The notes: a model not told the origin generated them from the letters alone. A DNA stretch of 64,000 nt from Chromohalobacter sp. 11-W (GCF_029889905.1 NZ_JARANZ010000001.1:543582-607581), one strand, 5' to 3'; positions 1 through 8,465 are shown, numbered from the stretch's first letter. Made by a program: numbers and translations.

Positions 1-645
1 CCGCCTGCCCGACAGTTCCGTCCTTCGCCGTTGCGCGTGGGCCAGGCCGCGCGGGACATGCAGGGGCATTTGCGCGATCCCCGCTTGATTGCCGCCTACT
101 TGATCGGCGGATTCAACTTTTTCATCTTCATCAATCAATACAGCTATGTGACGTTTCGGCTCAGCGAGGCGCCGTTTTCCCTCACCTCGCAGTGGTTGGG
201 CCTGATCTTCCTGACCTACCTCGGCGGTACTGTGGGCTCGGCGCTGTCCGGGCGTATCGCGCAGCTTTTGTCACAGCCGGCCTGCATGATGCTGGGTATC
301 GGCATCTTGATGAGCGGCTCGTTACTCACCTGGATGCCTTCCTTGGTCACGATCATCGTGGGGTTGACGATCAATGCCGTGGGATTCTTCCTGGCGCATT
401 CGATGGCCTCGAGCTGGGTGGGGCGGCACGCACAGCACGCCCGGGGCAGTGCGTCGTCGCTTTATCTAGTGTTCTACTACCTGGGCGCCAGCCTAGGCGG
501 CTTCTATCTGGAGCCGTTCTGGGCGCGCTGGCAATGGAGCGGCGTGATCGCTGCTTCGCTGCTGGTGTTGCTGGGAACCTTCAGCGTGGCGGCTTGGTTG
601 TGGCGTCGCGAGCGCCACATAGTCGACATGCCGACGGCGACCTGA
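1..645 (+). CDS. MFS efflux permease, C-terminal half (5' end outside window)
   Basis: The frame is open from the first base, so only about 214 C-terminal residues are present and the start lies upstream of the window. Six hydrophobic segments separated by short loops fit transmembrane helices 7-12 of a major facilitator superfamily permease. The segment SASSLYLVFYYLGASLGG resembles the penultimate helices of YnfM/AraJ-like drug-efflux permeases, which export small molecules with proton antiport. The protein ends in a short basic tail (WRRERH). The TTG at 31 is internal to the frame, not a likely start. It converges on msrA with a 10-bp gap. The family is clear; the substrate cannot be told. 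Confidence 0.8.
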   Translation, partial: PPARQFRPSPLRVGQAARDMQGHLRDPRLIAAYLIGGFNFFIFINQYSYVTFRLSEAPFSLTSQWLGLIFLTYLGGTVGSALSGRIAQLLSQPACMMLGIGILMSGSLLTWMPSLVTIIVGLTINAVGFFLAHSMASSWVGRHAQHARGSASSLYLVFYYLGASLGGFYLEPFWARWQWSGVIAASLLVLLGTFSVAAWLWRRERHIVDMPTAT

Positions 646-655
646 GCGCGTACTC

Positions 656-1258
656 TCAAGGCTTGCCAGCGTCATCGCCCCATACGGCCTCGAGACGGTC
701 GTCACGGCCGCAACCGGCACGGTAGAAGCGGTAGCGCACGGGGTTTTTCTTGTAGAAATTCTGATGGTATTCCTCGGCGTCCCAGAAGGGCGCCTTCGCT
801 TCGATACGCGTCTTGACGTCGCGCTCGAAGCGCGTTTCCACGGCTTCCTTGGAGGCTTCGGCGAGGCGTCGCTGACGTTGGTCGAGGGGGAAGATAGCGC
901 TACGGTATTGGCTACCGACATCGCAGAATTGGCGCCCCTCGGCGAAGGGGTCGATATTGTGCCAGAACACGTCGAGCAGAGTCTCGTAGCCGACGACCTC
1001 GTCATCGTAGACGACCTTGACCGCCTCGGCATGGCCAGTATCGCCGCTGCTGACTTGCTCGTAGGTGGGGCGCTCACTATCACCGCCGATGTAGCCGGAG
1101 GTTGTCGAGACGACGCCCTCGAGTTTGTCGTAGGGCGGCTCCATGCACCAGAAACAGCCGCCGGCAAATATGGCCTCGCGCTGAGCTGCATGCGCCTGGG
1201 AGATGGGAGCGGATGCAAGCGTTGCGAGTAGGGCTAATGCCAGCACGGGAAAGCGCAT
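656..1258 (-). CDS. msrA: Peptide methionine-S-sulfoxide reductase MsrA, exported form
   Basis: Reduces methionine-S-sulfoxide in oxidised proteins. The active-site motif GGCFWCMEPPYDKLEGV carries the catalytic Cys, followed by the conserved GYIGG and a GHAEAVKVVYD block. I chose the internal ATG at 1258 because AGGAGG lies a few bases upstream and because it gives a clean signal peptide (MRFPVLALALLATLASAPISQAHA). An upstream ATG at 1309 would add 17 residues without a ribosome site. The signal peptide implies a periplasmic repair enzyme. This differs from the cytosolic E. coli MsrA and suggests protection of envelope proteins. A separate msrB (58369-58770) has no signal peptide. Length is about 200 residues, normal for the family. 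Confidence 0.93.
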   Translation of the reverse strand: MRFPVLALALLATLASAPISQAHAAQREAIFAGGCFWCMEPPYDKLEGVVSTTSGYIGGDSERPTYEQVSSGDTGHAEAVKVVYDDEVVGYETLLDVFWHNIDPFAEGRQFCDVGSQYRSAIFPLDQRQRRLAEASKEAVETRFERDVKTRIEAKAPFWDAEEYHQNFYKKNPVRYRFYRAGCGRDDRLEAVWGDDAGKP

Positions 1259-1344
1259 CGGGAACCTCCTGAGCGTCGGGTTAATGTGCCACGCTGATAC
1301 GATGAACATACATCAAGTCTACTCGAAAAATAGCGGGAGCCCGA

Positions 1345-2019
1345 ATGCTGGATAAATGGACGAATGCCTGGGTCGCGCCGGTACTGACACGCTGTGCCAC
1401 CGGCTTGGGACGTCGCGGCGTAACACCGACACAATTGACGGTGGGCGGTTTTGCAATCGGCATGCTGGCGTTGCCGTTATTGGCTTATCAAGCCTATGGT
1501 CTGGCGTTGGTGGCGATTGTCCTCAACCGCATGTGTGACGGCCTGGACGGCGCCTTGGCGCGTCATCTGCAATGTCAAAGCGATGCCGGTGGTTTTCTCG
1601 ATATTGTTTTAGACTTCGTTTTCTATGCCGCCGTGGTATTGGGGTTCGCACTTGCCGACCCGGTGCAAAACGCCTTGCCCGCGGCCTTTTTGCTCTTTGC
1701 ATTCATGGGGACAGGCGCATCGTTTCTGGCCTTTGCGATCGCCGCGACACGTCATGGTTTGGAGCGTCCACACTTTGAGCACAAGGCGTTTTATTACCTG
1801 GATGGCTTGACCGAAGGCACCGAGACGATCATTGCTTTCGTCGTGTTCTGCTTATGGCCGGCCTATTTTCCCTGGTGGGCGGTCTTCTTCGCGTTGGCCT
1901 GCCTGCTCACGACAGCGACGCGCGTCGGGGGAGGCTACCGTGCCTTGGTCAAGGCTGAAGGGGCATCCGAGGGCTTGTTCGAGAAAGGCGCTGATTCATC
2001 GAAAGGCGAGCCAGAATAG
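1345..2019 (+). CDS. CDP-alcohol phosphatidyltransferase family membrane enzyme
   Basis: Integral membrane enzyme that would transfer a phosphatidyl group from CDP-diacylglycerol (or a related CDP-alcohol) to an alcohol. The family motif DGxxARxxxxxxxxGxxxDxxxD is visible around residues 65-90 as DGALARHLQCQSDAGGFLDIVLD, with the metal-binding aspartates in place. Several hydrophobic helices surround it and the C-terminus is hydrophilic. At 224 residues it is the usual size. It is divergent from msrA and ends just before a shared terminator with slyD. The acceptor alcohol cannot be read from sequence; PgsA- and PssA-like enzymes share this motif. Confidence 0.85.
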   Translation: MLDKWTNAWVAPVLTRCATGLGRRGVTPTQLTVGGFAIGMLALPLLAYQAYGLALVAIVLNRMCDGLDGALARHLQCQSDAGGFLDIVLDFVFYAAVVLGFALADPVQNALPAAFLLFAFMGTGASFLAFAIAATRHGLERPHFEHKAFYYLDGLTEGTETIIAFVVFCLWPAYFPWWAVFFALACLLTTATRVGGGYRALVKAEGASEGLFEKGADSSKGEPE

Positions 2020-2037
2020 GCGGGGCCTAGACATGAA

Positions 2038-2061
2038 ACGGGCGGCCCGCAGGCCGCCCGT
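2038..2061. terminator. Bidirectional Rho-independent terminator
   Basis: A perfect 10-bp GC-rich stem (2038-2047 with 2052-2061) with a 4-base loop, A residues before it and a T run after it. It sits between the convergent CDP-alcohol transferase and slyD genes and can serve both strands. Confidence 0.9.
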
Positions 2062-2090
2062 TTTCACGTCAGGTGTTGCGAAGGAGCGTC

Positions 2091-2579
2091 TTAGTGCTCC
2101 TGTTCTTGCTCGCCTTCACCGTGTACGTGACCGTGTTCGGCTTCTTCTTCGGAAGCTTCACGCACTTCAGCGATCTCGACATCGAAGTTCAAGGTCTGAC
2201 CGGCCAGCGGATGGTTACCATCGACGGTGACGGTGTCACCTTCGACCTGAGTGACCGTGACCATGAGCGGCCCGCCTTGGGTCTGCGCTTGGAACTGCAT
2301 GCCCGGTTGAATGTCGTCGACGCCCTGGAAGGCATCGCGCGGCACTTCTTGCATCAGGCCGGGCTGTGTTTCACCGTAGCCTTCTGCCGGCTCGACGGTG
2401 ACTTTGAGGTTCTCGCCGCTCTGACGGCCTTCCAGTTCTTTTTCCAGCCCTGGAATGATGTTGCCCGCGCCGTGCAGGTAAGTCAGAGGATCGCGGCCTT
2501 CCGAGCTGTCCAGCACTTCACCCTCGTTATTGGTAAGGGTGTAGTGGAAGGAGACCACGGAATTCTGGGCAATCTGCAT
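2091..2579 (-). CDS. slyD: FKBP-type peptidyl-prolyl isomerase, SlyD family
   Basis: Cytosolic prolyl isomerase and chaperone. The N-terminal FKBP strand (VVSFHYTLTNNEGEVLDSS), the LTYLHGAGNIIPGLE segment, the insert-in-flap region (about residues 70-120) and the return to the FKBP fold with DGNHPLAGQTLNFDVEI are all typical of SlyD. The C-terminus is acidic with only a few His (EHGHVHGEGEQEQEH). It lacks the long metal-binding His/Cys tail of E. coli SlyD, so nickel handling may be weak. AAAGG precedes the ATG. A plausible promoter on the same strand is CTGACA (2636-2641), a 17-base spacer, then TACCAT (2613-2618). Confidence 0.92.
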   Translation of the reverse strand: MQIAQNSVVSFHYTLTNNEGEVLDSSEGRDPLTYLHGAGNIIPGLEKELEGRQSGENLKVTVEPAEGYGETQPGLMQEVPRDAFQGVDDIQPGMQFQAQTQGGPLMVTVTQVEGDTVTVDGNHPLAGQTLNFDVEIAEVREASEEEAEHGHVHGEGEQEQEH

Positions 2580-2844
2580 GTTGAAGACCTTTCTGGGTGT
2601 ATGTCGCCACCCATGGTAACGCGCTCACCCAAGTGTGTCAGGGGCCTCTCGGGGTTTTCATATCCCCCTTGAGTTGCATGACGACACTTCAAGGTGCATC
2701 GGGAACGAATTCACCGCCGAACGGTCTCTTGAGCAGCGCCCTGCGTCAGGGCGTCGCGCCGGTTGCGCGGTGATGGGGGTGACGGTACCCTGCCGACATT
2801 GGTGCAATTGAAAGATTACCGACGTTGCCTATCAGGAGGCCAAC

Positions 2845-3129
2845 ATGACCGTAACGCTGATCTGGCTGATCGCTTTCGCCGTGATTCTTTTCCTGGCGCT
2901 TCGTGCGTGGGACGGCTCTCTCGGAAAGATGATCATGCGCCGCATTCCGGCGGCGTTGCAGCTGGGCGGTGACGATCGTTGGGTGTGGAGTATTGCCTTG
3001 GCGGTGTTGGGCGCCACCTTCATCGTCAACCCGATCTCGATGTTATTGACGTTGATCATCCTGGCGCTGTTTTACTGGATCGCCAAGCGCGTAGGATGCT
3101 GGCTGATGCGCCGCGTCAAGTTACATTGA
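2845..3129 (+). CDS. Small two- or three-helix membrane protein, unknown function
   Basis: Ninety-four residues. A hydrophobic N-terminal helix (about 4-20) is followed by a basic loop and two closely spaced hydrophobic stretches (about 48-65 and 66-82), ending in a basic tail (RRVKLH). AGGAGG at 2836-2841 is well placed before the ATG, which makes the gene credible despite its size. It stands alone between slyD (divergent) and a terminator. A short hairpin (2737-2753) lies in its upstream region. I do not recognise the family. Confidence 0.7.
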   Translation: MTVTLIWLIAFAVILFLALRAWDGSLGKMIMRRIPAALQLGGDDRWVWSIALAVLGATFIVNPISMLLTLIILALFYWIAKRVGCWLMRRVKLH

Positions 3130-3153
3130 CAGAAAGCTGTTCTGCGCTAGATC

Positions 3154-3177
3154 AATGCCCCGCCGATGCGGGGCATT
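3154..3177. terminator. Rho-independent-like terminator between convergent genes
   Basis: A 9-bp stem (3154-3162 with 3169-3177, containing AATGCCCC/GGGGCATT) with a 6-base loop. It lies between the convergent small membrane protein gene and the LpxR-type gene. The T tract is weak (GTCGTT). Confidence 0.65.
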
Positions 3178-3191
3178 GTCGTTGGGGGAGG

Positions 3192-4181
3192 TCACAGCCA
3201 TAGCGAAAGCGTCAATGAACCGAATTGGTCATTTTCGTCTTGGGCTTCGAATTCATCGGTTCGCCAGACGCTGGTATAGGTGAGCTGCCAGCTATCCCAC
3301 GTCAAGGCGATACCGGCTAGCGCATCGCCGACCCATTGCCGGCTGTCCACTGAGTGGCTGTCCTCAAAGGTATTGCCATCCAGCAGCAGGTTATGAGCCA
3401 TGAAGCGGCCCTCGAGGCTAGCAAACGCATACCAGCCGAAGCCCTGGCCGGGTGTGAAATGGCTTCTGCCGCTTTGGGCGGGGGCTACGGCAGGCATGCC
3501 GGCGCTATTTTGTAGGTTATCGCCAATACGCAGGCCTACGCCGCTCGCGGCATACGTATACAGGTTGCCGAGGGCAAAGCCGGCGTTGGGGCCGTACTCC
3601 ACGTCCAGGTTGCCGAGCGAGTCTTGCAGCCACCAGCTGCGCTTGTAGGTCACGTTCAGCACTGGTTCGTTGTGAAGCTGATGCGACCAGCCGTTGGGTT
3701 CGTCGCTGCCGATGAGGTGGTGAAAGTTCTTCTGCACGGCTTTCCCGCCCGATGCCGGTCCCACGATGCCGGCGTCGAAGTGAAGATCGTCGGACTGGCG
3801 CCAACCGTTGTATTGCCGATCATCGAAGAGTGATACGCCGGCATAAAGCAGACCCGCATAGGGGCGGTCGTTCTCGACGAGGTCCGAGCGGTCGATGTCG
3901 TTGGGTGTGTAGATCTGCTGACCGGCGCGATAAGCCACGCCATCGAGTTCTGCGCCCGACCAGCCGGGCACGATGTCGGCGAGGCGTCGTGTCCAATGTC
4001 TTTCGTCGGGCGTGAATGACCAGTCTACTTCCAACCCATTGGTATAATGCCCGTCGTCACCGCTGGCAAACAGGTCATTTTCGCTCTTGAGCGTGAGCAT
4101 TCCATCAGCCAGTACGGGACTGGAAAAGGCCGCAAAGGCGAGGGTCGAGGCGAGGTAAGCGAGCGAGCGTCCTGGGTTCAT
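3192..4181 (-). CDS. Outer-membrane lipid A deacylase, LpxR (DUF2219) family
   Basis: Predicted outer-membrane beta-barrel with a signal peptide (about residues 1-25, ending SSPVLA). LpxR removes the 3'-acyloxyacyl group of lipid A. The N-terminal SENDLFASGDDGHYTNG block holds the Asn-Asp and Thr positions known from Salmonella LpxR. A His and Glu occur in GWSHQLHNEPVL, where LpxR has its catalytic His and calcium-binding Glu. The barrel ends in an aromatic-rich strand terminating SLWL. At 329 residues it is family-sized. Its 5' leader contains a long hairpin that covers the ribosome-binding site (4188-4254). Family membership is firm; the activity is inferred from conserved residues. Confidence 0.85.
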   Translation of the reverse strand: MNPGRSLAYLASTLAFAAFSSPVLADGMLTLKSENDLFASGDDGHYTNGLEVDWSFTPDERHWTRRLADIVPGWSGAELDGVAYRAGQQIYTPNDIDRSDLVENDRPYAGLLYAGVSLFDDRQYNGWRQSDDLHFDAGIVGPASGGKAVQKNFHHLIGSDEPNGWSHQLHNEPVLNVTYKRSWWLQDSLGNLDVEYGPNAGFALGNLYTYAASGVGLRIGDNLQNSAGMPAVAPAQSGRSHFTPGQGFGWYAFASLEGRFMAHNLLLDGNTFEDSHSVDSRQWVGDALAGIALTWDSWQLTYTSVWRTDEFEAQDENDQFGSLTLSLWL

Positions 4182-4187
4182 GAGACG

Positions 4188-4254
4188 ATTTTCCTATCCG
4201 TGGCGTATCACGTCACATACGATAGCGTATGTAAGCGACGTCGGATAGGAAAAT
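4188..4254 (-). promoter_or_regulatory. Long hairpin masking the Shine-Dalgarno of the LpxR-type gene
   Basis: A perfect 13-bp stem (4188-4200 with 4242-4254) encloses a 5-bp stem (4210-4214 with 4237-4241), directly followed by a 7-bp stem (4215-4221 with 4226-4232) closed by a 4-base loop. On the minus-strand transcript the 3' arm of the outer stem contains AGGA, the only ribosome-site candidate for the start at 4181. The folded RNA would therefore hide it. The role is inferred; a DNA operator is the alternative. Confidence 0.6.
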
Positions 4255-4331
4255 TTGGCCCTGCTAATGCCGCCCGGGTCGTAAAAACACTCGGGCGGCA
4301 CATTGCCTGCTTGGCTATCGCTTATGGGCGA

Positions 4332-4799
4332 TCAATAAGGTGCGACACTCAGGTTGGCTCCACTGCCCACCATGCGTACTTTTTGTCCTACTTGCCAGTT
4401 GCGGTCAGCTTTCTGGACCACGACGACGGAGTCGCCGCTATCGCGCCGGATTTCTATCTCCCAGGCTTTGGTACGATTGGCGGCATCTTCGACCTTGCTG
4501 CCGGCGACGCTGCCCCCGATGGCCCCGGCTGCGGTGGCGATGGTACGCCCGGACCCGCCACCGACTTGGTTACCGAGCAAGCCACCCAGCACGGCGCCGC
4601 CTAGGCCACCCAGAATGCCTTCGTTCTGATCGCCGGCCTGAATCTGCACCTGACGCACCGACGTGATGGTGCCGTAAGTCACCGACTGCGCGGTTTCGGC
4701 TTGCCCGCTGCGATACACATCGCCCGAATAAGGCGATGTGTTGGCACATCCGGCGAGTGCCAATGACCCGATAAGTGCTAAAGGAAGTAGTGCTTTCAT
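4332..4799 (-). CDS. slyB: Outer-membrane lipoprotein SlyB (glycine-zipper 2TM)
   Basis: Lipoprotein with a clear lipobox (LALAGC, Cys about residue 18), then SGDVY and the conserved YGTITSVRQVQIQAGD. A glycine-zipper region follows (GGLGGAVLGGLLGNQVGGG and a second Gly/Ala-rich helix), then a C-terminal EIEIRRDSG...VVVVQ domain. The order and wording match E. coli SlyB closely. In enterobacteria SlyB is PhoP-regulated and stabilises the outer membrane. I set the start at 4799, preceded by GGAGG; an upstream ATG at 4844 would put 15 odd residues before the signal peptide. It lies upstream of the LpxR-type gene on the same strand, so two outer-membrane functions are adjacent. Confidence 0.92.
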   Translation of the reverse strand: MKALLPLALIGSLALAGCANTSPYSGDVYRSGQAETAQSVTYGTITSVRQVQIQAGDQNEGILGGLGGAVLGGLLGNQVGGGSGRTIATAAGAIGGSVAGSKVEDAANRTKAWEIEIRRDSGDSVVVVQKADRNWQVGQKVRMVGSGANLSVAPY

Positions 4800-4909
4800 G
4801 CGACCTCCGTTACTTTTCGTGCTGTTTGAAAACAGCGTTCTCAAACTATTCTAGCGCGTTGTTACGATGCCGGCCAGTGCTGTCGACGAGGATGCGTCAC
4901 TGCGCTGCG

Positions 4910-5374
4910 TTAATCGTCTGGCTGCCGATAATGGTAGACGAGTCGCTCATCCTTGCGAGGCCCCACGATATGCCATTCGAGTCGAAAACCATGAGGTTCA
5001 AAAGTGAGCCGGGCCTGGTAGGTATCAGCACCGCAGAGATGAGGCGACTTGCTGGTCAATGTGGTTGCGGAGTCGGCGACGAGATCGAATAGCCAGACCG
5101 CAGCGTCGGGGCCCCGGCGCTCGTGATAGAGCGCGATATGTTCAGGGTGAAGGTCCCAGCGATAGACATTGCGAAACGCTACCTCGCGGGATTGACCTTG
5201 GGGCAGAAAATGGCCTTGTTCGACGAAGCGTACCCAGTCGGTATGTGTCTCGGGCGCTACGGTTCCTGCACCCTGACCGGACCAGGCCACTTCGGAGGCA
5301 TGTCCCGAGCGAGACGTGAAGCTCAATCGGTGAATACTAGGCAACAAGCGTGACAGGCGTATAATGGCAGTCAA
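4910..5374 (-). CDS. Conserved hypothetical protein, DUF6314-like
   Basis: About 154 residues, soluble, without signal peptide. The pattern W(S)GQGAG...F.EQGHFLPQG...RNVYRWDLHPEHIALYHERRG...LFDL is that of a small beta-barrel family I recall as DUF6314, whose function is unknown. Trp/His-rich strands suggest a lipocalin-like barrel. The nominal ATG at 5374 is 28 bp from the divergent EamA gene and covers that gene's likely -10, so the true start may lie further in. Family assignment is from memory of the pattern only. Confidence 0.6.
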   Translation of the reverse strand: MTAIIRLSRLLPSIHRLSFTSRSGHASEVAWSGQGAGTVAPETHTDWVRFVEQGHFLPQGQSREVAFRNVYRWDLHPEHIALYHERRGPDAAVWLFDLVADSATTLTSKSPHLCGADTYQARLTFEPHGFRLEWHIVGPRKDERLVYHYRQPDD

Positions 5375-5402
5375 CTTCTGTAAATCCGTAGGTTAACTAT
5401 AC

Positions 5403-6278
5403 ATGGGATATTTGATTGGCGTGACGACGCTCTGGGCATTTTCCTTCAGCCTGATCGGCGTCTACCTCTCCGGCCAAGTCGATAGTTATTTCGCGGTGCT
5501 CACCCGTATTGGGCTGGCGGCGCTGGTCTTTCTGTTCTGGTTACGTCCGCGACGTATGCCACTCGGGCACGTACTGGGACTGATGGCCATTGGCGCCGTG
5601 CAGCTGGGCGCGATGTATATCGGTTTCTATCAATCGTTTCTGCTGTTGAGCGTGCCGGAAGTCTTGCTGTTCACGATCTTCACGCCACTTTATATCACCT
5701 TGATCGATGACATACTCAAGGGGCGCTTCACGCCATTCTATCTGCTCACCGCTACGCTTGCCGTACTCGGAGCGGCGGTCATTCGTTACGCTGACATCAG
5801 CGACACCTATTGGGCCGGGTTCCTGGTCGTACAGAGCTCGAACCTATGCTTCGCCGTGGGGCAGGTCGCTTATCGTCATTTGGCGCCGCGCTTGCCGCGG
5901 GAGGTAGCGCATCGCCATGTCTTCGGCTGGTTCTACCTGGGAGCATTGTGTGTGGCACTACCGGCGTTCTGGCTGTTTGGCGATATCACGGCGTTGCCGA
6001 CGACCTCGCTGCAGTGGGGCGTCCTGATATGGTTGGGCGTCGTCGCGTCGGGGCTTGGTTACTTTCTCTGGAACAAGGGGGCTTGTCGAGTCGATGCTGG
6101 GACGCTGGCGATCATGAACAATGCGCTGGTGCCCGCGGGGTTGCTGGTCAATCTGCTGATCTGGAACCGCGACGCGGATGTGCCGCGCCTGGCATTGGGT
6201 GGCGGCATATTGCTGGCCTCGTTGCTGATCAATACTTGGTGGCGCCGGCGCCATCAGGCGTCACTCGGCATTGCTTGA
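5403..6278 (+). CDS. EamA/DMT-family membrane transporter
   Basis: Ten hydrophobic helices in two five-helix repeats, 291 residues. These are the hallmarks of the drug/metabolite transporter (EamA) family, whose members export amino acids, carboxylates or amines. The second repeat begins around residue 140 (YWAGFLVVQSSNLCFAVGQVAYRHL), and AGTLAIMNNALVPAGLLVNLLIW is a typical late-helix pair. A perfect TATAAT lies at 5360-5365 without a good -35. The Shine-Dalgarno is poor. It stands alone and is divergent from the DUF6314-like gene. The substrate is unknown. Confidence 0.85.
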   Translation: MGYLIGVTTLWAFSFSLIGVYLSGQVDSYFAVLTRIGLAALVFLFWLRPRRMPLGHVLGLMAIGAVQLGAMYIGFYQSFLLLSVPEVLLFTIFTPLYITLIDDILKGRFTPFYLLTATLAVLGAAVIRYADISDTYWAGFLVVQSSNLCFAVGQVAYRHLAPRLPREVAHRHVFGWFYLGALCVALPAFWLFGDITALPTTSLQWGVLIWLGVVASGLGYFLWNKGACRVDAGTLAIMNNALVPAGLLVNLLIWNRDADVPRLALGGGILLASLLINTWWRRRHQASLGIA

Positions 6279-6372
6279 TAGCGTTGCAGCCGTCTGTTGG
6301 GCCAGGCGGCTCTAAACCCGGACGACGTTTCGTGTTTTCATGGTGATGACGCCTTTCGTTCAGGACATCTTC

Positions 6373-8016
6373 ATGAAGCATTCTTTGTTATCGCGTTACG
6401 GTTTTTTCATAGCGTGCTGCGTGGTCACGCTGGTGACGACGCTCATGGCCATACGGTGGCATGGTGGGTGGCCGGTGCCGTTGGTGAGTGGCGCGCTGGT
6501 CCTCTTGGGTATTGCCGATCTCTCGCAGCGCGGATATGCGGTACGTCGCAATTACCCTGTCATTGGCAACTTGCGTTATGTCTTTCAGGCGTTACGTCCA
6601 GAGTTGCGTCAGTACCTCTTCGAGGCCGATACCGAGCAGCTGCCGTTTTCCCATGTGCAGCGTGGCTTAGTTTATCAGCGAGCGCGCCAGCATAACGACG
6701 CCAAGCCCTTCGGGACGTTGCGCGACGTCTACGCCAATGCCTATGAGTACATTGGTCATTCGATGGAAACGGCGCCTGTGGCGGAGCCGGATGATTTTCG
6801 TCTGACCATCGGTAACGATCAGTGCACCCAGCCTTATGAGATTTCGCTATTCAATATCTCGGCGATGAGCTTCGGTGCACTGAGCGCCAATGCGATTCGC
6901 GCCCTCAACAAGGGCGCCCGGCTTGGACGCTTCGCGCATGACACTGGGGAAGGGGGCATCAGTCCGTATCATCGCGAACATGGCGGTGATCTGATCTGGG
7001 AGCTAGGTAGTGGTTATTTCGGCTGTCGTACGCCGGAAGGCGAATTCGACCCGAAGCGCTTCGCCGAGCAGGCCAGCGATGCGCAGGTAAAGATGATCGA
7101 GGTCAAGCTTAGCCAGGGCGCCAAGCCCGGACACGGGGGGCTGCTCCCGGCGGACAAGATTACCCCGGAAATCGCCCAGACGCGGGAGATTCCCCAAGGC
7201 GAGGATTGTCTCTCCCCGGCCAGCCATCCGGCGTTCTCGACGCCGCTCGAGATGCTCGACTTCATCGCGCAATTGCGTGAGCTTTCTGGCGGCAAGCCGG
7301 TCGGCTTCAAGCTGTGTCTTGGCCAACCCTGGCAATTCATGGCCATCGTCAAGGCCATGCTCGAAACCGAGATCGTGCCCGATTTCATCGTCGTCGATGG
7401 CAGTGAAGGGGGAACGGGCGCGGCGCCGGTAGAGTTTTCCGATCATCTGGGGGCGCCACTGCGTGAAGGGCTCTTGTTCGTGCATAACACGCTGGTTGGC
7501 GTGGGGCTGCGTGAGCAGATTCGCCTTGGAGCGAGCGGCAAGGTCATCAGCGCTTTCGATATCGCGCGGGTCATGGCCATGGGGGCCGATTGGGTCAATG
7601 CTGCACGCGGCTACATGTTTGCGTTGGGCTGTATTCAATCGCAAAGCTGCCATACCAACCGCTGCCCGACGGGAGTGGCTACCCAGGACCCGCTACGTCA
7701 GAAGGCGTTGGTGGTCGGCGACAAGGCCGAGCAGGTATATCACTTCCATCACAATACCCTGCATGCCCTGGCGGAAATGATCGCCGCGGCGGGGCTGACG
7801 CGTCCGTGGCAGATTACCCCGGACCACCTCGTGCACCGGGTCTCGGAAAACGAGGTGAAACTGTTCTCTCACCTGCACCCATTTTTGGAACCGGGCGAGT
7901 TGTTGCGAGACCCCGGTCAGCGCCCGTTCTATGGGCGTATCTGGCGCATGGCGCAAGCCCAGAGCTTCGCCCCCATGCAGTTGGCCGATGCGCCGAGTGG
8001 GGCGACGGCCGCGTAG
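6373..8016 (+). CDS. FMN-binding glutamate-synthase-like oxidoreductase (GltB central domain)
   Basis: Stand-alone relative of the glutamate synthase FMN domain. A hydrophobic N-terminus (about residues 1-45, two helices) suggests membrane anchoring. The body shows the FMN/2-oxoglutarate motifs SFGALSANAIRALNKGA, GEGGISPYH, GGLLPADKITPEIA and VDGSEGGTGAAP. The [3Fe-4S] cysteine pattern is present as CIQSQSCHTNRCPTG. There is no glutaminase domain and no small subunit next door, so it is not a classical NADPH-GOGAT. The physiological donor and substrate are unknown. I prefer the ATG at 6373 because AGGA lies 7 bases upstream; an ATG at 6340 has no ribosome site. Confidence 0.85.
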   Translation: MKHSLLSRYGFFIACCVVTLVTTLMAIRWHGGWPVPLVSGALVLLGIADLSQRGYAVRRNYPVIGNLRYVFQALRPELRQYLFEADTEQLPFSHVQRGLVYQRARQHNDAKPFGTLRDVYANAYEYIGHSMETAPVAEPDDFRLTIGNDQCTQPYEISLFNISAMSFGALSANAIRALNKGARLGRFAHDTGEGGISPYHREHGGDLIWELGSGYFGCRTPEGEFDPKRFAEQASDAQVKMIEVKLSQGAKPGHGGLLPADKITPEIAQTREIPQGEDCLSPASHPAFSTPLEMLDFIAQLRELSGGKPVGFKLCLGQPWQFMAIVKAMLETEIVPDFIVVDGSEGGTGAAPVEFSDHLGAPLREGLLFVHNTLVGVGLREQIRLGASGKVISAFDIARVMAMGADWVNAARGYMFALGCIQSQSCHTNRCPTGVATQDPLRQKALVVGDKAEQVYHFHHNTLHALAEMIAAAGLTRPWQITPDHLVHRVSENEVKLFSHLHPFLEPGELLRDPGQRPFYGRIWRMAQAQSFAPMQLADAPSGATAA

Positions 8017-8024
8017 AGGCATTT

Positions 8025-8465
8025 TCAGGCGTCATGCTGGTGCTGGTGCGGCTCGGGGGCGGCCTTGCCGTGGGCGAAGGCGGTTAGGATCGTACATTGC
8101 GTGGCCGCGTGCGGGCCGCCGCAGCAGGCATCGGTCAGGTGGGCTAACGCATGGCGCATGTGATGCAGCTCCGCCAGGCGTGCGTCGATGGCGGCGAGCT
8201 TGTCCTCGGCAACACGCTTGACCTCTTCGCAGGTGTGCGCATCGGCGTCGACCTGCAGCGAGAGCAGCTCGCGGATGTCGGCCAGGGTAAAGCCTAGGCG
8301 CTTGGCGCGCAGGATGAAGTGCAGGCGCTCAAGGTTGTCCGCAGCGTAGTAGCGGTAGCCATTGTCGCCGCGTTGGGCGTCCGGGAGTAATCCTTCCTTT
8401 TCGTAGTAGCGCAACGTGTCGACGCTGACGCCGCTACGCTCAGCCAGTTCTCCGATTCTTAGCAT
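8025..8465 (-). CDS. zntR: MerR-family zinc-responsive activator ZntR-like
   Basis: An N-terminal MerR winged helix (MLRIGELAERSGVSVDTLRYYEKEGLL) is followed by a dimerisation helix and a metal-binding C-terminus. The cysteines expected for ZntR are all there: HTCEEVK, the DACCGG pair and QCTIL. The His-rich end (HQHQHDA) may add metal affinity. ZntR activates a zinc-exporting P-type ATPase by distorting a promoter with a long spacer; no such ATPase is in the window. The start lies inside the end of the upstream DUF1853 gene (26-bp overlap), so the two are probably translated together. Confidence 0.88.
   Translation of the reverse strand: MLRIGELAERSGVSVDTLRYYEKEGLLPDAQRGDNGYRYYAADNLERLHFILRAKRLGFTLADIRELLSLQVDADAHTCEEVKRVAEDKLAAIDARLAELHHMRHALAHLTDACCGGPHAATQCTILTAFAHGKAAPEPHQHQHDA

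Noticed and set aside
4268..4300. GC-rich inverted repeat downstream of slyB as terminator
   Set aside because: The 8-9-bp stem has its T/A run inside a 15-base loop and none after the stem; not a convincing terminator.
5360..5365. Strong promoter at the perfect TATAAT before the EamA gene
   Set aside because: No acceptable -35 at 16-18 bp; kept only as a note in the gene entry.
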